A DNA stretch of 64,000 nt from Mycolicibacterium litorale. Lineage in GTDB: Bacteria; Actinomycetota; Actinomycetes; Mycobacteriales; Mycobacteriaceae. The first letter of the stretch is position 1. Every line of letters starts with the position of its first letter. A program made the position numbers and the translations under genes. The notes below the pieces were generated by a model. The model did no database searches. It had not been told where the DNA came from and worked only from the letters and a program-made list of their open reading frames with translations. Shown piece after piece: positions 9,798 through 17,546 of this stretch. The stretch spans positions 2,728,001 to 2,792,000 of the forward strand of contig NZ_AP022586.1 in assembly GCF_010731695.1 (NCBI RefSeq), given 5' to 3'.

Positions 9798-9803
9798 AGG
9801 GTA
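9798..9803 (-). promoter_or_regulatory. Candidate -10 of a leaderless prfB transcript
   Basis: TACCCT on the minus strand, eight bases before the GTG start at 9789. This spacing fits leaderless transcription. No clear -35. Confidence 0.45.
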
Positions 9804-9888
9804 CCGGCCGGTGCGGCGGCGGTCGTGGGCCCGCCCGCATGATCGGCGAGTTCCACGCGACTTGCCCTCGGCGCGGACGTGCCGCGTT

Positions 9889-9894
9889 TAGAGT
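9889..9894 (+). promoter_or_regulatory. Candidate -10 element upstream of fprA
   Basis: TAGAGT in the 180-bp prfB/fprA divergent region. A start about seven bases later would leave a leader near 70 nt with the AGAAGG ribosome site. A TTGCCC at 9862-9867 is 21 bp away, too far for a standard -35, so the assignment is tentative. Confidence 0.35.
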
Positions 9895-9969
9895 CGGTTG
9901 GGTAACCAGCGCGGCCGCGTCGCGACAGCCCCTTGCGCGTGGCCGAGCAGCGACAGAAGGCACCTTCAT

Positions 9970-11346
9970 ATGCCCCAGCAGCGCCCTTTTCACGTGGCGA
10001 TCGTCGGTTCCGGCCCGTCCGGGTACTTCGCCGCATCCTCTTTACTCAAGTTCGCCGACAGCGCCGACGCGGACCGCGATGTGCGCGTCGACATGCTCGA
10101 GATGCTGCCCACGCCGTGGGGTCTCGTGCGGTCCGGGGTGGCGCCCGACCACCCGAAGATCAAGTCCATCAGCGCGCAGTTCGACAAGACGTCGGGCGAT
10201 CCGCGGTTCCGGTTCTTCGGCAACATCGCCGTCGGCGACCATGTGAAGCCGGAGGAGTTGGCCGAGCGGTACGACGCGGTGGTGTACGCGGTCGGTGCGC
10301 AGTCCGATCGCTCGCTGAACATCCCGGGCGAGGATCTGCCGGGCAGTGTGGCGGCGGTCGACTTCGTCGGCTGGTACAACGCCCATCCCCACTTCGAACA
10401 GATGGGGCCCGACCTGTCGACCGGCCGGGCGATCGTCGTGGGCAACGGCAACGTCGCCCTTGACGTCGCGCGCATCCTCGTCACCGATCCGAAGGCGCTG
10501 GCCAGCACCGACATCGCCGATCACGCGCTCGAGTCCCTGGACAAGCGCGGTGTCGAAGAGGTGGTCGTGATCGGCAGGCGTGGTCCGCTGCAGGCCACGT
10601 TCACCACACTCGAGCTGCGCGAACTCGGTGACCTCGAAGGACTCGGCGACGTCGACGTCATCGTCGACCCCGCCGACCTCGCCGACATCACCGACGAGGA
10701 CCTCGAGGCGGCCGGCAAGACGGTCAAGCAGAACATCAAGGTGCTGCGCGGGTACGCCGAACGTCCACCGAGTGGGGCGGCGCGCCGCATCGTGTTCCGG
10801 TTCCGCACGTCACCGATCGAGATCAAGGGCACCGATCACGTGGAGTCGATCGTGCTGGGGCGCAATGAACTGGTCAACGACAACGGCCGTGTGGTGGCCA
10901 AGGACACCGGCGAGCGGGAGGAGTTGCCCGCGCAGTTGGTGGTCCGGGCGGTGGGATACCGCGGCGTGCCGACACCGGGTCTGCCGTTCGACGAGCGCAG
11001 CGGAACCATCCCACACACCGACGGCCGCATCGACGGTCGGCGCAACGAGTACGTGGTCGGCTGGATCAAACGCGGGCCGTCGGGCGTGATCGGCAGTAAC
11101 AAGAAGGATTCGCAGGCGACCGTCGACACGGTGATCGCCGACCTGCACAGCGCGACGCTGGCCGACTTCGGTGAGGACCACTCGGAGAAGCTCGTCGAGT
11201 GGCTGGTGTCCCGGCAGCCGAAGCTCGTCACCGATGACCACTGGAAGCTGATCGACGAGCACGAACGGTCAGCCGGTCAGTCGGCGGGCAGGCCGCGCGT
11301 CAAGCTGACCAGCGTGGCCGAACTCCTCCGCATCGGCCACGGCTGA
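9970..11346 (+). CDS. fprA: NADPH-ferredoxin reductase FprA
   Basis: 458 residues, close to M. tuberculosis FprA (456). An adrenodoxin-reductase-type FAD/NADPH enzyme that passes electrons to ferredoxins serving P450s and other redox partners. The FAD Rossmann motif AIVGSGPSGYFAA is at the N-terminus, a second dinucleotide motif VVGNGNVALDVARIL sits mid-protein, and IGRRGPLQATFT follows. The start at 9970 is fixed by AGAAGG at 9955-9960 and by homologous N-termini. It converges on the next gene with only six bases between the stops. Confidence 0.95.
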   Translation: MPQQRPFHVAIVGSGPSGYFAASSLLKFADSADADRDVRVDMLEMLPTPWGLVRSGVAPDHPKIKSISAQFDKTSGDPRFRFFGNIAVGDHVKPEELAERYDAVVYAVGAQSDRSLNIPGEDLPGSVAAVDFVGWYNAHPHFEQMGPDLSTGRAIVVGNGNVALDVARILVTDPKALASTDIADHALESLDKRGVEEVVVIGRRGPLQATFTTLELRELGDLEGLGDVDVIVDPADLADITDEDLEAAGKTVKQNIKVLRGYAERPPSGAARRIVFRFRTSPIEIKGTDHVESIVLGRNELVNDNGRVVAKDTGEREELPAQLVVRAVGYRGVPTPGLPFDERSGTIPHTDGRIDGRRNEYVVGWIKRGPSGVIGSNKKDSQATVDTVIADLHSATLADFGEDHSEKLVEWLVSRQPKLVTDDHWKLIDEHERSAGQSAGRPRVKLTSVAELLRIGHG

Positions 11347-11359
11347 GGCCGGTCAGCCG
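11340..11359. terminator. Bidirectional hairpin made by convergent stop codons
   Basis: CGGCTGA (11340-11346) and TCAGCCG (11353-11359) form a perfect 7-bp stem with a 6-base loop. The fprA stop lies in one arm and the convergent PPOX gene stop in the other. There is no U-tract, so terminator function is inferred from position. Confidence 0.5.
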
Positions 11360-11757
11360 CCCGCGGGAGGTGTCACCCGCTCGGCGTCGATCGTGACGAC
11401 GACGCGGGTCTCAGGCCGGCCGGTGAAATTGGGGTAGGGCGTGCCGAGGTATTTGTGCGAGATCTCGTCGATGCTCTCGGCTCCCCCGTCGGTAGTCATG
11501 TCGGCGACGCGGCCGCGCACGGCGTAATAGCGGAACACCTCGTCGGGGTCGGCGACGTTGAGTGCGATGCGCGGATCGCGCCGCAGGTTCTTGTCCTTCT
11601 GGCTGCCCGCGACGATGTTGATCACCACGCGCTCACCGTCGGTGGTCACCCAGGTCTGGGTGAGCTGCGGCGAACCGTCCGGCATGAGCGTGGTGACGAA
11701 GCAGGGGCTGGGCTTGCGGAGCAGATCGAGCAGGCCTTTAGGCAGTGGAGTGGACAC
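11353..11757 (-). CDS. PPOX-class flavin/F420-binding split-barrel protein
   Basis: 134 residues of the pyridoxamine-phosphate-oxidase-like split-barrel family. In mycobacteria members bind FMN, F420 or biliverdin and reduce small molecules. Visible pattern: PSPCFVTTLMPDGSPQLTQTWV, then INIVAGSQKDKNLRRDPRIALNV and a C-terminal strand. The start was set at GTG 11757, which follows GGAAAG; the longer frame upstream (to 11817) adds residues unlike the family. The specific cofactor and substrate cannot be told from sequence alone. Confidence 0.8.
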   Translation of the reverse strand: MSTPLPKGLLDLLRKPSPCFVTTLMPDGSPQLTQTWVTTDGERVVINIVAGSQKDKNLRRDPRIALNVADPDEVFRYYAVRGRVADMTTDGGAESIDEISHKYLGTPYPNFTGRPETRVVVTIDAERVTPPAGG

Positions 11758-11823
11758 ACACTTTCCTAGCACCCCGGCCGCACCGGTGCAGGCGGCATGC
11801 GGCCACCCCACCCGCATTCACGC

Positions 11824-12192
11824 CTAGTTCAGGGGCGGCGGCACGTCTGGTGACACGGGCGACTCCGGCGGCGCGAAGTTCCAGTTGTCCGGATTCTTCG
11901 GCGAGTACACCACCGGGAACAACGCGCCCATCGAGGGCCAGTTGTTCACGTCGACGGCCATGCGTTGGTAGACGACGTGCTCGTTGACCGTCGGACCGTT
12001 GATGACCCCGGAGATCGTGACGAACTGCTCCCCCGTCACGTCGTTCGGACGTGGGCTGACACCGGTGACCAGCAGGGTGCCCTGCGCAAGTTCACCGCGC
12101 GGACCGCGACCCCGCCTCATCCACGGCACGACGAACATCGCGATCGCACCGATCAACAACAGCAGCACAACGAATTCCCACACCGTGCCCAT
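11824..12192 (-). CDS. Small membrane-anchored protein, function unknown
   Basis: 122 residues. An N-terminal transmembrane segment ([21 protein letters not shown]) is followed by a short basic stretch and an extracytoplasmic domain of about 90 residues with [18 protein letters not shown], ending in a Pro-rich tail. No catalytic motif is evident. The ATG at 12192 lies only 16 bases from the divergent hisN ATG, so the two promoters must overlap the neighbouring coding regions. A small protein at the same place next to Rv3137 is remembered in M. tuberculosis. Confidence 0.75.
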   Translation of the reverse strand: MGTVWEFVVLLLLIGAIAMFVVPWMRRGRGPRGELAQGTLLVTGVSPRPNDVTGEQFVTISGVINGPTVNEHVVYQRMAVDVNNWPSMGALFPVVYSPKNPDNWNFAPPESPVSPDVPPPLN

Positions 12193-12208
12193 GGTAGGAC
12201 TTGCAGAC

Positions 12209-13006
12209 ATGAGCACCGGATCCTTCAGCGTGGCCGACGACCTGGAGTTGGCGCTGCGGCTCGCCGACCTTGCGGACGCCGTCACCGTCGATCGCTTCCG
12301 CGCGTTGGATCTGCAGGTTGAGACGAAACCCGACCTCACCCCCGTCAGCGACGCCGACCGCACCGTGGAGACCGATATTCGGCGACAACTGGAGAGTGAG
12401 CGCGGCGGCGACCCGATCCTCGGCGAAGAGTTCGGTGGCGCAACGACATTCAGCGGCCGGCAGTGGGTCATCGATCCGATCGACGGGACCAAGAACTTCG
12501 TGCGCGGCGTCCCGGTGTGGGCGACGCTGATCGCGCTGCTGCATGACGGCGTGCCGGTGGCGGGCGTGGTGAGCGCGCCCGCGTTGCAGCGCCGCTGGTG
12601 GGCGGCCGACGGTCAGGGCGCGTTCGTCGCGGTGGCCGGTCAGGCCCCGCGGCCGCTGTCGGTGTCGAAGGTGGCCGAGCTGGAGTCGGCCAGCCTGTCT
12701 TTCTCCAGCCTGTCCGGATGGGCCAAACGCGGTCTGCGCGACCGGTTCATCGACCTCACCGACACGGTGTGGCGGGTGCGCGGGTTCGGCGACTTCTTCT
12801 CCTACTGCCTCCTGGCAGAGGGCGCCGTGGACATCGCCGCCGAACCCGAGGTGTCGCTGTGGGATTTGGCCGCCCTCGACATCCTGGTGCGCGAATCCGG
12901 CGGCACGTTCACGAACCTCGACGGCGTGGCGGGCCCGCACGGCGGCAGCGTCGTCGCCTCCAACGGGTTGCTGCACGACGCGGCGCTGTCCCGCCTCTCG
13001 CGCTAG
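12209..13006 (+). CDS. hisN: Histidinol-phosphatase, inositol monophosphatase superfamily
   Basis: 265 residues. Metal-binding motifs of the IMPase superfamily are present: GEEFGG (E73/E74), [10 protein letters not shown] (D89, D92, G93, T94) and a late WDLAALD. By position and similarity it is the M. tuberculosis Rv3137 counterpart, shown to be the bifunctional-free histidinol-phosphate phosphatase of histidine synthesis. The assignment over a generic inositol phosphatase rests on this synteny. The start ATG 12209 was chosen because upstream in-frame codons run through the divergent gene. The tight 16-bp divergent spacing suggests leaderless or internally placed promoters. Confidence 0.85.
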   Translation: MSTGSFSVADDLELALRLADLADAVTVDRFRALDLQVETKPDLTPVSDADRTVETDIRRQLESERGGDPILGEEFGGATTFSGRQWVIDPIDGTKNFVRGVPVWATLIALLHDGVPVAGVVSAPALQRRWWAADGQGAFVAVAGQAPRPLSVSKVAELESASLSFSSLSGWAKRGLRDRFIDLTDTVWRVRGFGDFFSYCLLAEGAVDIAAEPEVSLWDLAALDILVRESGGTFTNLDGVAGPHGGSVVASNGLLHDAALSRLSR

Positions 13007-13018
13007 TCGCGCCGAGAA

Positions 13019-13033
13019 CCGCCGTATGGGCGG
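13019..13033. terminator. GC-rich hairpin after hisN
   Basis: CCGCC, a 5-base loop and GGCGG, extended loosely by GAG/CTC pairing outside. No U-run. Possible terminator or RNA-end stabiliser; weak. Confidence 0.3.
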
Positions 13034-13168
13034 AACCGCCTCGCGCACAACGACGTCGGATGTCGGCGACCAGCTTGTGGGCGCCGGTCGAGCGCATCAG
13101 GCACTTCAGCCCGCTGGCCGCCTCCACTGCCAGGGCGGGATGTGAATTTCCTAACATGCCTCCCGAAC

Positions 13169-13184
13169 CTTACTCCGGAGTAAG
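13169..13184 (+). promoter_or_regulatory. Perfect 16-bp operator palindrome and -10 of fadE24
   Basis: CTTACTCCGGAGTAAG is a perfect palindrome. Its right end overlaps a -10-like TAAGAT (13181-13186), which sits six bases before an ATG at 13193. A dimeric repressor bound here would block the fadE24-fadE23 promoter. I cannot name the regulator; a fatty-acid-responsive TetR-type factor is the likeliest guess. Confidence 0.65.
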
Positions 13185-13192
13185 ATACGGTC

Positions 13193-13216
13193 ATGGCTAT
13201 CGCCCCGACCAAGTGA
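13193..13216 (+). CDS. 7-codon leader ORF upstream of fadE24
   Basis: ATG to TGA encodes MAIAPTK. The ATG is six bases after the TAAGAT -10, so it is probably the 5' end of a leaderless mRNA. The stop lies ten bases before the fadE24 ATG. Such short leaderless ORFs are common in mycobacteria. Here it would put a terminating ribosome next to the fadE24 start and could couple or tune its translation. Whether it is translated is unproven. Confidence 0.45.
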   Translation: MAIAPTK

Positions 13217-13226
13217 GGCAGCTGGA

Positions 13227-14642
13227 ATGACCAACACCCTGCCGTCCAAGAACGGCACCTCAGCCCGTCCCGAACGCTCCGGCAAGGAGAGCGCCGTGGG
13301 CCTTCAGCGACACAAGCGGACCCCGACCGACATCGGGTTGGCGCTGATCACCCCGCTGGTCGGCCAGGAGTTCCTCGATCGGTACAACCTGCGCGACCCC
13401 CTCAACCGCGGTCTGAAGTACGGCGTCAAGCAGGTGTTCTCGGCCGCGGGCGCCTCGACCCGGCAGTTCAAGCGGATTCAGGGGCTCGGCAAGCAACCGA
13501 CGCGGCTGCCGAGCGCCCCGAAGGGGTCGGACTACTTCGACCTGACCCCGGACGACGACCAGAAGATGATCGTCGAGACGGTCAAGGAGTTCGCCGAGGA
13601 GGTGCTGCGCCCGGCGGCCCACGATGCCGACGCCGCGGCCGCTTACCCGCCGGATCTGATCGCCAAAGCCGCCGAGCTCGGCATCACGGCGGTGAACATC
13701 CCCGAGGACTTCGACGGCATCGCCGAACACCGCTCGACGATCACCAACGCCCTGGTGGCCGAGGCGCTGGCGTACGGCGACATGGGTCTTGCGCTGCCGA
13801 TCCTCGCCCCGGGCGGGGTGGCCGCGGCGCTCACCCATTGGGGCAGCGCCGACCAGCAGGCCACCTACCTGCGCGAGTTCGCCGGTGACAACGTGCCGCA
13901 GGCCTGCCTGGCGATCGCCGAACCCCGTCCGTTGTTCGACCCCACCGCGTTGAAGACGACGGCGGTCCGCACCCCGGGCGGCTACCGGTTGACCGGGGTG
14001 AAGTCGCTGGTCCCGGCCGCCGCGGACGCGGAGCTCTTCATCATCGCCGCGCAACTGGACGGCAAGCCGGCGATGTTCATCGTCGAATCGGCATCCGAGG
14101 GCCTGCGCGTCACGCCCGATCCCAGCATGGGTGTGCGCGCCGCCGCGCTCGGCCGCATCGAACTCGACAACGTGGCGGTCCCGCTGGGGAACCGGCTCGG
14201 CGAGGACGAGGCGTCATCGGCCGACACCGAGCAGGACTACCGCGAGGCGATCGCACTGTCCCGGCTCGGCTGGGCGGCGCTCGCCGTCGGCACCTCACAC
14301 GCGGTGCTCGACTATGTGGTGCCCTACGTCAAGGAACGCCAGGCCTTCGGCGAGCCGATCGCCCACCGCCAGGCGGTGGCGTTCATGTGCGCCAACATCG
14401 CCATCGAACTCGACGGGCTGCGCCTCATCACCTGGCGCGGCGCGTCGCGCGCCGAGCAGGGGCTGCCGTTCACCAGGGAAGCCGCCCTGGCCAAACGCTT
14501 CGGCACGGACAAGGGCATGCAGATCGGCCTCGACGGCGTCCAGCTGCTCGGTGGCCACGGATACACCAAGGAACATCCCGTCGAACGCTGGTACCGCGAC
14601 CTGCGGGTGATCGGCGTCGCCGAGGGCGTCGTCGTCCTCTAG
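13227..14642 (+). CDS. fadE24: Acyl-CoA dehydrogenase FadE24
   Basis: 471 residues. FAD-dependent acyl-CoA dehydrogenase for the first step of fatty-acyl beta-oxidation. An N-terminal extension (~80 residues) precedes the dehydrogenase core, which ends in GVQLLGGHGYTKEHPVERWYRDLR, the usual FAD/substrate-contact region. It closely matches remembered M. tuberculosis FadE24 (Rv3139), a gene induced with fadE23 by isoniazid. The start at 13227 agrees with the homologue. fadE23 follows after 31 bp, so the pair is one transcription unit controlled by the palindrome upstream. Confidence 0.93.
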   Translation: MTNTLPSKNGTSARPERSGKESAVGLQRHKRTPTDIGLALITPLVGQEFLDRYNLRDPLNRGLKYGVKQVFSAAGASTRQFKRIQGLGKQPTRLPSAPKGSDYFDLTPDDDQKMIVETVKEFAEEVLRPAAHDADAAAAYPPDLIAKAAELGITAVNIPEDFDGIAEHRSTITNALVAEALAYGDMGLALPILAPGGVAAALTHWGSADQQATYLREFAGDNVPQACLAIAEPRPLFDPTALKTTAVRTPGGYRLTGVKSLVPAAADAELFIIAAQLDGKPAMFIVESASEGLRVTPDPSMGVRAAALGRIELDNVAVPLGNRLGEDEASSADTEQDYREAIALSRLGWAALAVGTSHAVLDYVVPYVKERQAFGEPIAHRQAVAFMCANIAIELDGLRLITWRGASRAEQGLPFTREAALAKRFGTDKGMQIGLDGVQLLGGHGYTKEHPVERWYRDLRVIGVAEGVVVL

Positions 14643-14673
14643 ACCGTCCTCTGAGTCAGAAACGGATCCTGTC

Positions 14674-15888
14674 ATGGCAATCAACCTGGAACTGCCGAAG
14701 AAGCTGAACGCGGTCATCGAGAAGGCCCATCAGGGGGCCGCCGAGATGCTGCGTCCGATCTCGCGGAAGTACGACCTGCGCGAGCACGACTACCCGGTCG
14801 AGCTGGACACCCTGGCCACCCTGTTCGAGGGCATCTCGGAGGCCAACACCATCTCGTTCGCGGGCGCCGAGGCGTTCCGCGACGCCGACGACGGCCCGAA
14901 GGGAAACGTCAACGGCGGCAACATGTCGGCGGTCCTCAACGTCACCGAGATCAGCTGGGGTGATGTCGGCCTGATGCTGTCGGTGCCGCGGCAGGGGCTG
15001 GGGAACGCGGCGATCTCCGGCGTCGCGACCGACGAACAGCTCGAGCGGCTCGGCAAGGGTGTGTGGGCTGCCATGGCCATCACCGAGCCGGGCTTCGGTT
15101 CGGACTCGGCGGCGGTGTCGACGACGGCCCGGCTCGAGGGCGACGAGTACGTGATCAACGGGGAGAAGATCTTCGTCACCGCCGGATCGCGTGCCAGCCA
15201 CATCGTGGTGTGGGCGACGCTCGACAAGTCGCTGGGCCGCGCGGCCATCAAATCGTTCATCGTGCCGCGCGAGCACCCCGGCGTGACGGTGGAGCGGCTC
15301 GAGGACAAGCTCGGCATCAAGGCCTCCGACACCGCTGTGATCCGCTTCGACAACGCCCGCATCCCCAAGGACAACCTCCTCGGCGATCCGGAGATCCACG
15401 TCGAGAAGGGTTTCGCGGGGGTCATGGAGACCTTCGACAACACCCGGCCGGTGGTGGCGGGCATGGCGGTCGGGATCGGCCGCGCCGCGCTCGAGGAGCT
15501 CCGCAAGATCCTCACCGACGCAGGCGTCGAGATCTCCTACGACAAACCGGCCTACGCCCAAAGCGCGGCAGCCGCGGAATTCCTTCGCATGGAAGCCGAT
15601 TGGGAGGCGGGCTACCTGCTGACCGTGCGGTCGGCGTGGCAGGCCGACAACGCGATCCCCAACTCCAAGGAGGCGTCGATGGCGAAGGCCAAGGCGGCGC
15701 GCGTGGGTACCGACATCACCCTCAAGGTCGTCGAACTGGCCGGCACGGTCGGCTACTCGGAGGAGACCCTGCTGGAGAAGTGGGCGCGCGACAGCAAGAT
15801 CCTCGACATCTTCGAAGGCACCCAGCAGATCCAGCAGCTGGTGGTGGCCCGTCGCCTGCTCGGGCTGACCTCCGCACAGCTCAAGTAG
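14674..15888 (+). CDS. fadE23: Acyl-CoA dehydrogenase FadE23
   Basis: 404 residues with acyl-CoA dehydrogenase signatures: the flavin-contact region ITEPGFGSDSAAVSTTA, INGEKIFVTAG, and the C-terminal EGTQQIQQLVVARRLLG. It lies directly behind fadE24, as Rv3140 follows Rv3139. Many mycobacterial FadE enzymes work as heteromers of adjacent genes, and FadE23-FadE24 may do so too (inference). Only four bases separate its stop from that of the convergent DyP peroxidase gene. Confidence 0.93.
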   Translation: MAINLELPKKLNAVIEKAHQGAAEMLRPISRKYDLREHDYPVELDTLATLFEGISEANTISFAGAEAFRDADDGPKGNVNGGNMSAVLNVTEISWGDVGLMLSVPRQGLGNAAISGVATDEQLERLGKGVWAAMAITEPGFGSDSAAVSTTARLEGDEYVINGEKIFVTAGSRASHIVVWATLDKSLGRAAIKSFIVPREHPGVTVERLEDKLGIKASDTAVIRFDNARIPKDNLLGDPEIHVEKGFAGVMETFDNTRPVVAGMAVGIGRAALEELRKILTDAGVEISYDKPAYAQSAAAAEFLRMEADWEAGYLLTVRSAWQADNAIPNSKEASMAKAKAARVGTDITLKVVELAGTVGYSEETLLEKWARDSKILDIFEGTQQIQQLVVARRLLGLTSAQLK

Positions 15889-15892
15889 CCGT

Positions 15893-17083
15893 TCACCTCT
15901 CGAGCAGCTGCTGACCCACGTAACCCCCGACGGGTGCGCCCGGCGGGATCGCGAACACCGCCGATCCGACCGGCGTGATCCAGGGGTTGAGCGCGTCGGC
16001 CTCGGACAGCCGCTGTTGAACCGGCACGAACTGGCGGGCCGGATCACGTTGGTAGGCAATGAAGAGCAGCCCGCTGTCGGAGATCTGCCCGGTCGGAGGG
16101 GTGTCGTCGTAGTTGTAGGGGCGGCGGAGGAATTGCTCACCGTCGGACCGGTGCCGGGCCAGCGCGATGTGGGAGTTCTCCGGTATGACGGGGATCCCGT
16201 TGACCGCCGCGGTGAAGTCGGGTTCGTCGCTCTCCCGCGAACCGGTCAGCGGTGCACCGTCGCTCAGTCTGCGACCGACGAACAGCTCCTTGGAGTGCCG
16301 GTCCACCTCGTCCCACGTATCCATCTCGGCGCGGATCCGCCGCAGCACCAGCATGGTGCCGCCCGCGAACCACGGTTGGTCGGCACCCGGATCCCACACA
16401 TACTGCTCGAGTGCCGCGTCGTCATTCAGGTTCGCCGTACCGTCGACCTGGCCCATGAGATTGCGCATCGACGCGCCGGCCGAGGCACTCGCGGGGTTGC
16501 GGTAACCGCGCTGTACCCAGCGGATCGTGGTCATCGACCGGACGTTCTTGGTGAGGATTCGGCATGCGTGGCTGATGGTGAGCAGGTTGTCGGCGCACAG
16601 CTGCAACATCAGCTGCCCTCCGCCCCAGCGCGATTCGAGCCGGTCGACCCGGAAATTCGGAAGGGTCCGCAACGCCGCGGGCCGGTTGGCGGTCAGCCCG
16701 ACCGCGTCGAAGAGGTCCGGACCGTAACCGACGGTGACGGTGAGCCGCGCCGGGTCGGCGGCAAGCTCCGGTTCGGTGTCGGCGAGCGCCGGTGACCCCT
16801 GGGTCAGCCGGGCCGCGTCCTCGCTCCACAATTTCATGACCGACCGCAGCCCGGCTCGGTCGGCATGGGCGGGCCTCAGGTCCAACGCGATGATCGTGGT
16901 GTAGGCCTGCGGCCGTGTGGCGACGCCGGCCTGATGCACGCCGTAAAACGGTTCGGTGGCCGTCGCGGGCTGAACCACACGGGCACCGGCCGTCGCGGTC
17001 AGCCCGACCCCGGCGATTCCCGCGGCGACCGCGCCGGCCCCGAACAGCGTGCGCCGGCTGAACCCCTCACCCATGATGGCCAC
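15893..17083 (-). CDS. Tat-exported DyP-type heme peroxidase
   Basis: 396 residues. A twin-arginine signal (SRRTLFGAGAVAAG, residues 9-22) precedes an Ala-rich h-region. The DyP motif GQVDG is at 211-215, the probable proximal heme ligand is H305 in ENSHIALAR, and a conserved Arg pair lies in FLRRPYNY. DyP peroxidases oxidise bulky substrates with H2O2; the exported EfeB/DtpA branch acts outside the membrane. Its start overlaps the end of the copper-chaperone gene (ATG 17083 or 17074). PCuAC next to DyP recalls the Streptomyces ecuC-dtpA copper/peroxidase pairing, so a link to copper handling is likely but inferred. Confidence 0.9.
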   Translation of the reverse strand: MAIMGEGFSRRTLFGAGAVAAGIAGVGLTATAGARVVQPATATEPFYGVHQAGVATRPQAYTTIIALDLRPAHADRAGLRSVMKLWSEDAARLTQGSPALADTEPELAADPARLTVTVGYGPDLFDAVGLTANRPAALRTLPNFRVDRLESRWGGGQLMLQLCADNLLTISHACRILTKNVRSMTTIRWVQRGYRNPASASAGASMRNLMGQVDGTANLNDDAALEQYVWDPGADQPWFAGGTMLVLRRIRAEMDTWDEVDRHSKELFVGRRLSDGAPLTGSRESDEPDFTAAVNGIPVIPENSHIALARHRSDGEQFLRRPYNYDDTPPTGQISDSGLLFIAYQRDPARQFVPVQQRLSEADALNPWITPVGSAVFAIPPGAPVGGYVGQQLLER

Positions 17084-17546
17084 CGTCGTAATGCTCGTCG
17101 GCGCCGGGGAATTCGCGCACCTGCGCCGTGATCGGCAGCGTCGACCCGTCGTCGAACGTCACGGTGATCTCGATGTCCGAACCCGGTGCCAACGGCGCGG
17201 TCAGGTCCATCAGCATCAGGTGATCGCCACCGGGCGTCAGCTCGGTGTCCGACCGCGCGGGCACCACGAAGCCGCCCGGCTTCACCCGCATCGTCGGTGC
17301 GCCGCCTTCGCGGGCCACCTCGTGCAGCTCGACCCTCGCGGCCACCGGGGCGGCCGCCGAGGTGACGCGCACGTCGCGATCGCTGCGGTTGCTCAGATGC
17401 GCGAACGCCGCCGTCATCCCGCGGTCGGCCGCTTTGACCCAGGCGTCGTGAACCTGCACTGCCGCAGCATCGTTCGCGGGCTCGGCGTTGCCACCGCAAC
17501 CGGCGAGCAGCAACGCGGCGAACAGCGCACAGACGACCGCCCTCAT
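17067..17546 (-). CDS. PCuAC copper chaperone lipoprotein
   Basis: 159 residues. A lipoprotein signal peptide ends in the lipobox LLLAGC, so it is anchored outside the membrane. The domain has the PCuAC (DUF461) metal-ligand pattern of spaced His and Met residues: ELHEVAREGGAPTMRV and GDHLMLMDL. A His-rich tail ends HYDGGHHG. PCuAC proteins carry Cu(I) to exported or membrane cuproproteins. The ATG overlaps the PepSY gene stop (ATGA), and its own end overlaps the DyP start, indicating tight translational coupling. Confidence 0.9.
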   Translation of the reverse strand: MRAVVCALFAALLLAGCGGNAEPANDAAAVQVHDAWVKAADRGMTAAFAHLSNRSDRDVRVTSAAAPVAARVELHEVAREGGAPTMRVKPGGFVVPARSDTELTPGGDHLMLMDLTAPLAPGSDIEITVTFDDGSTLPITAQVREFPGADEHYDGGHHG

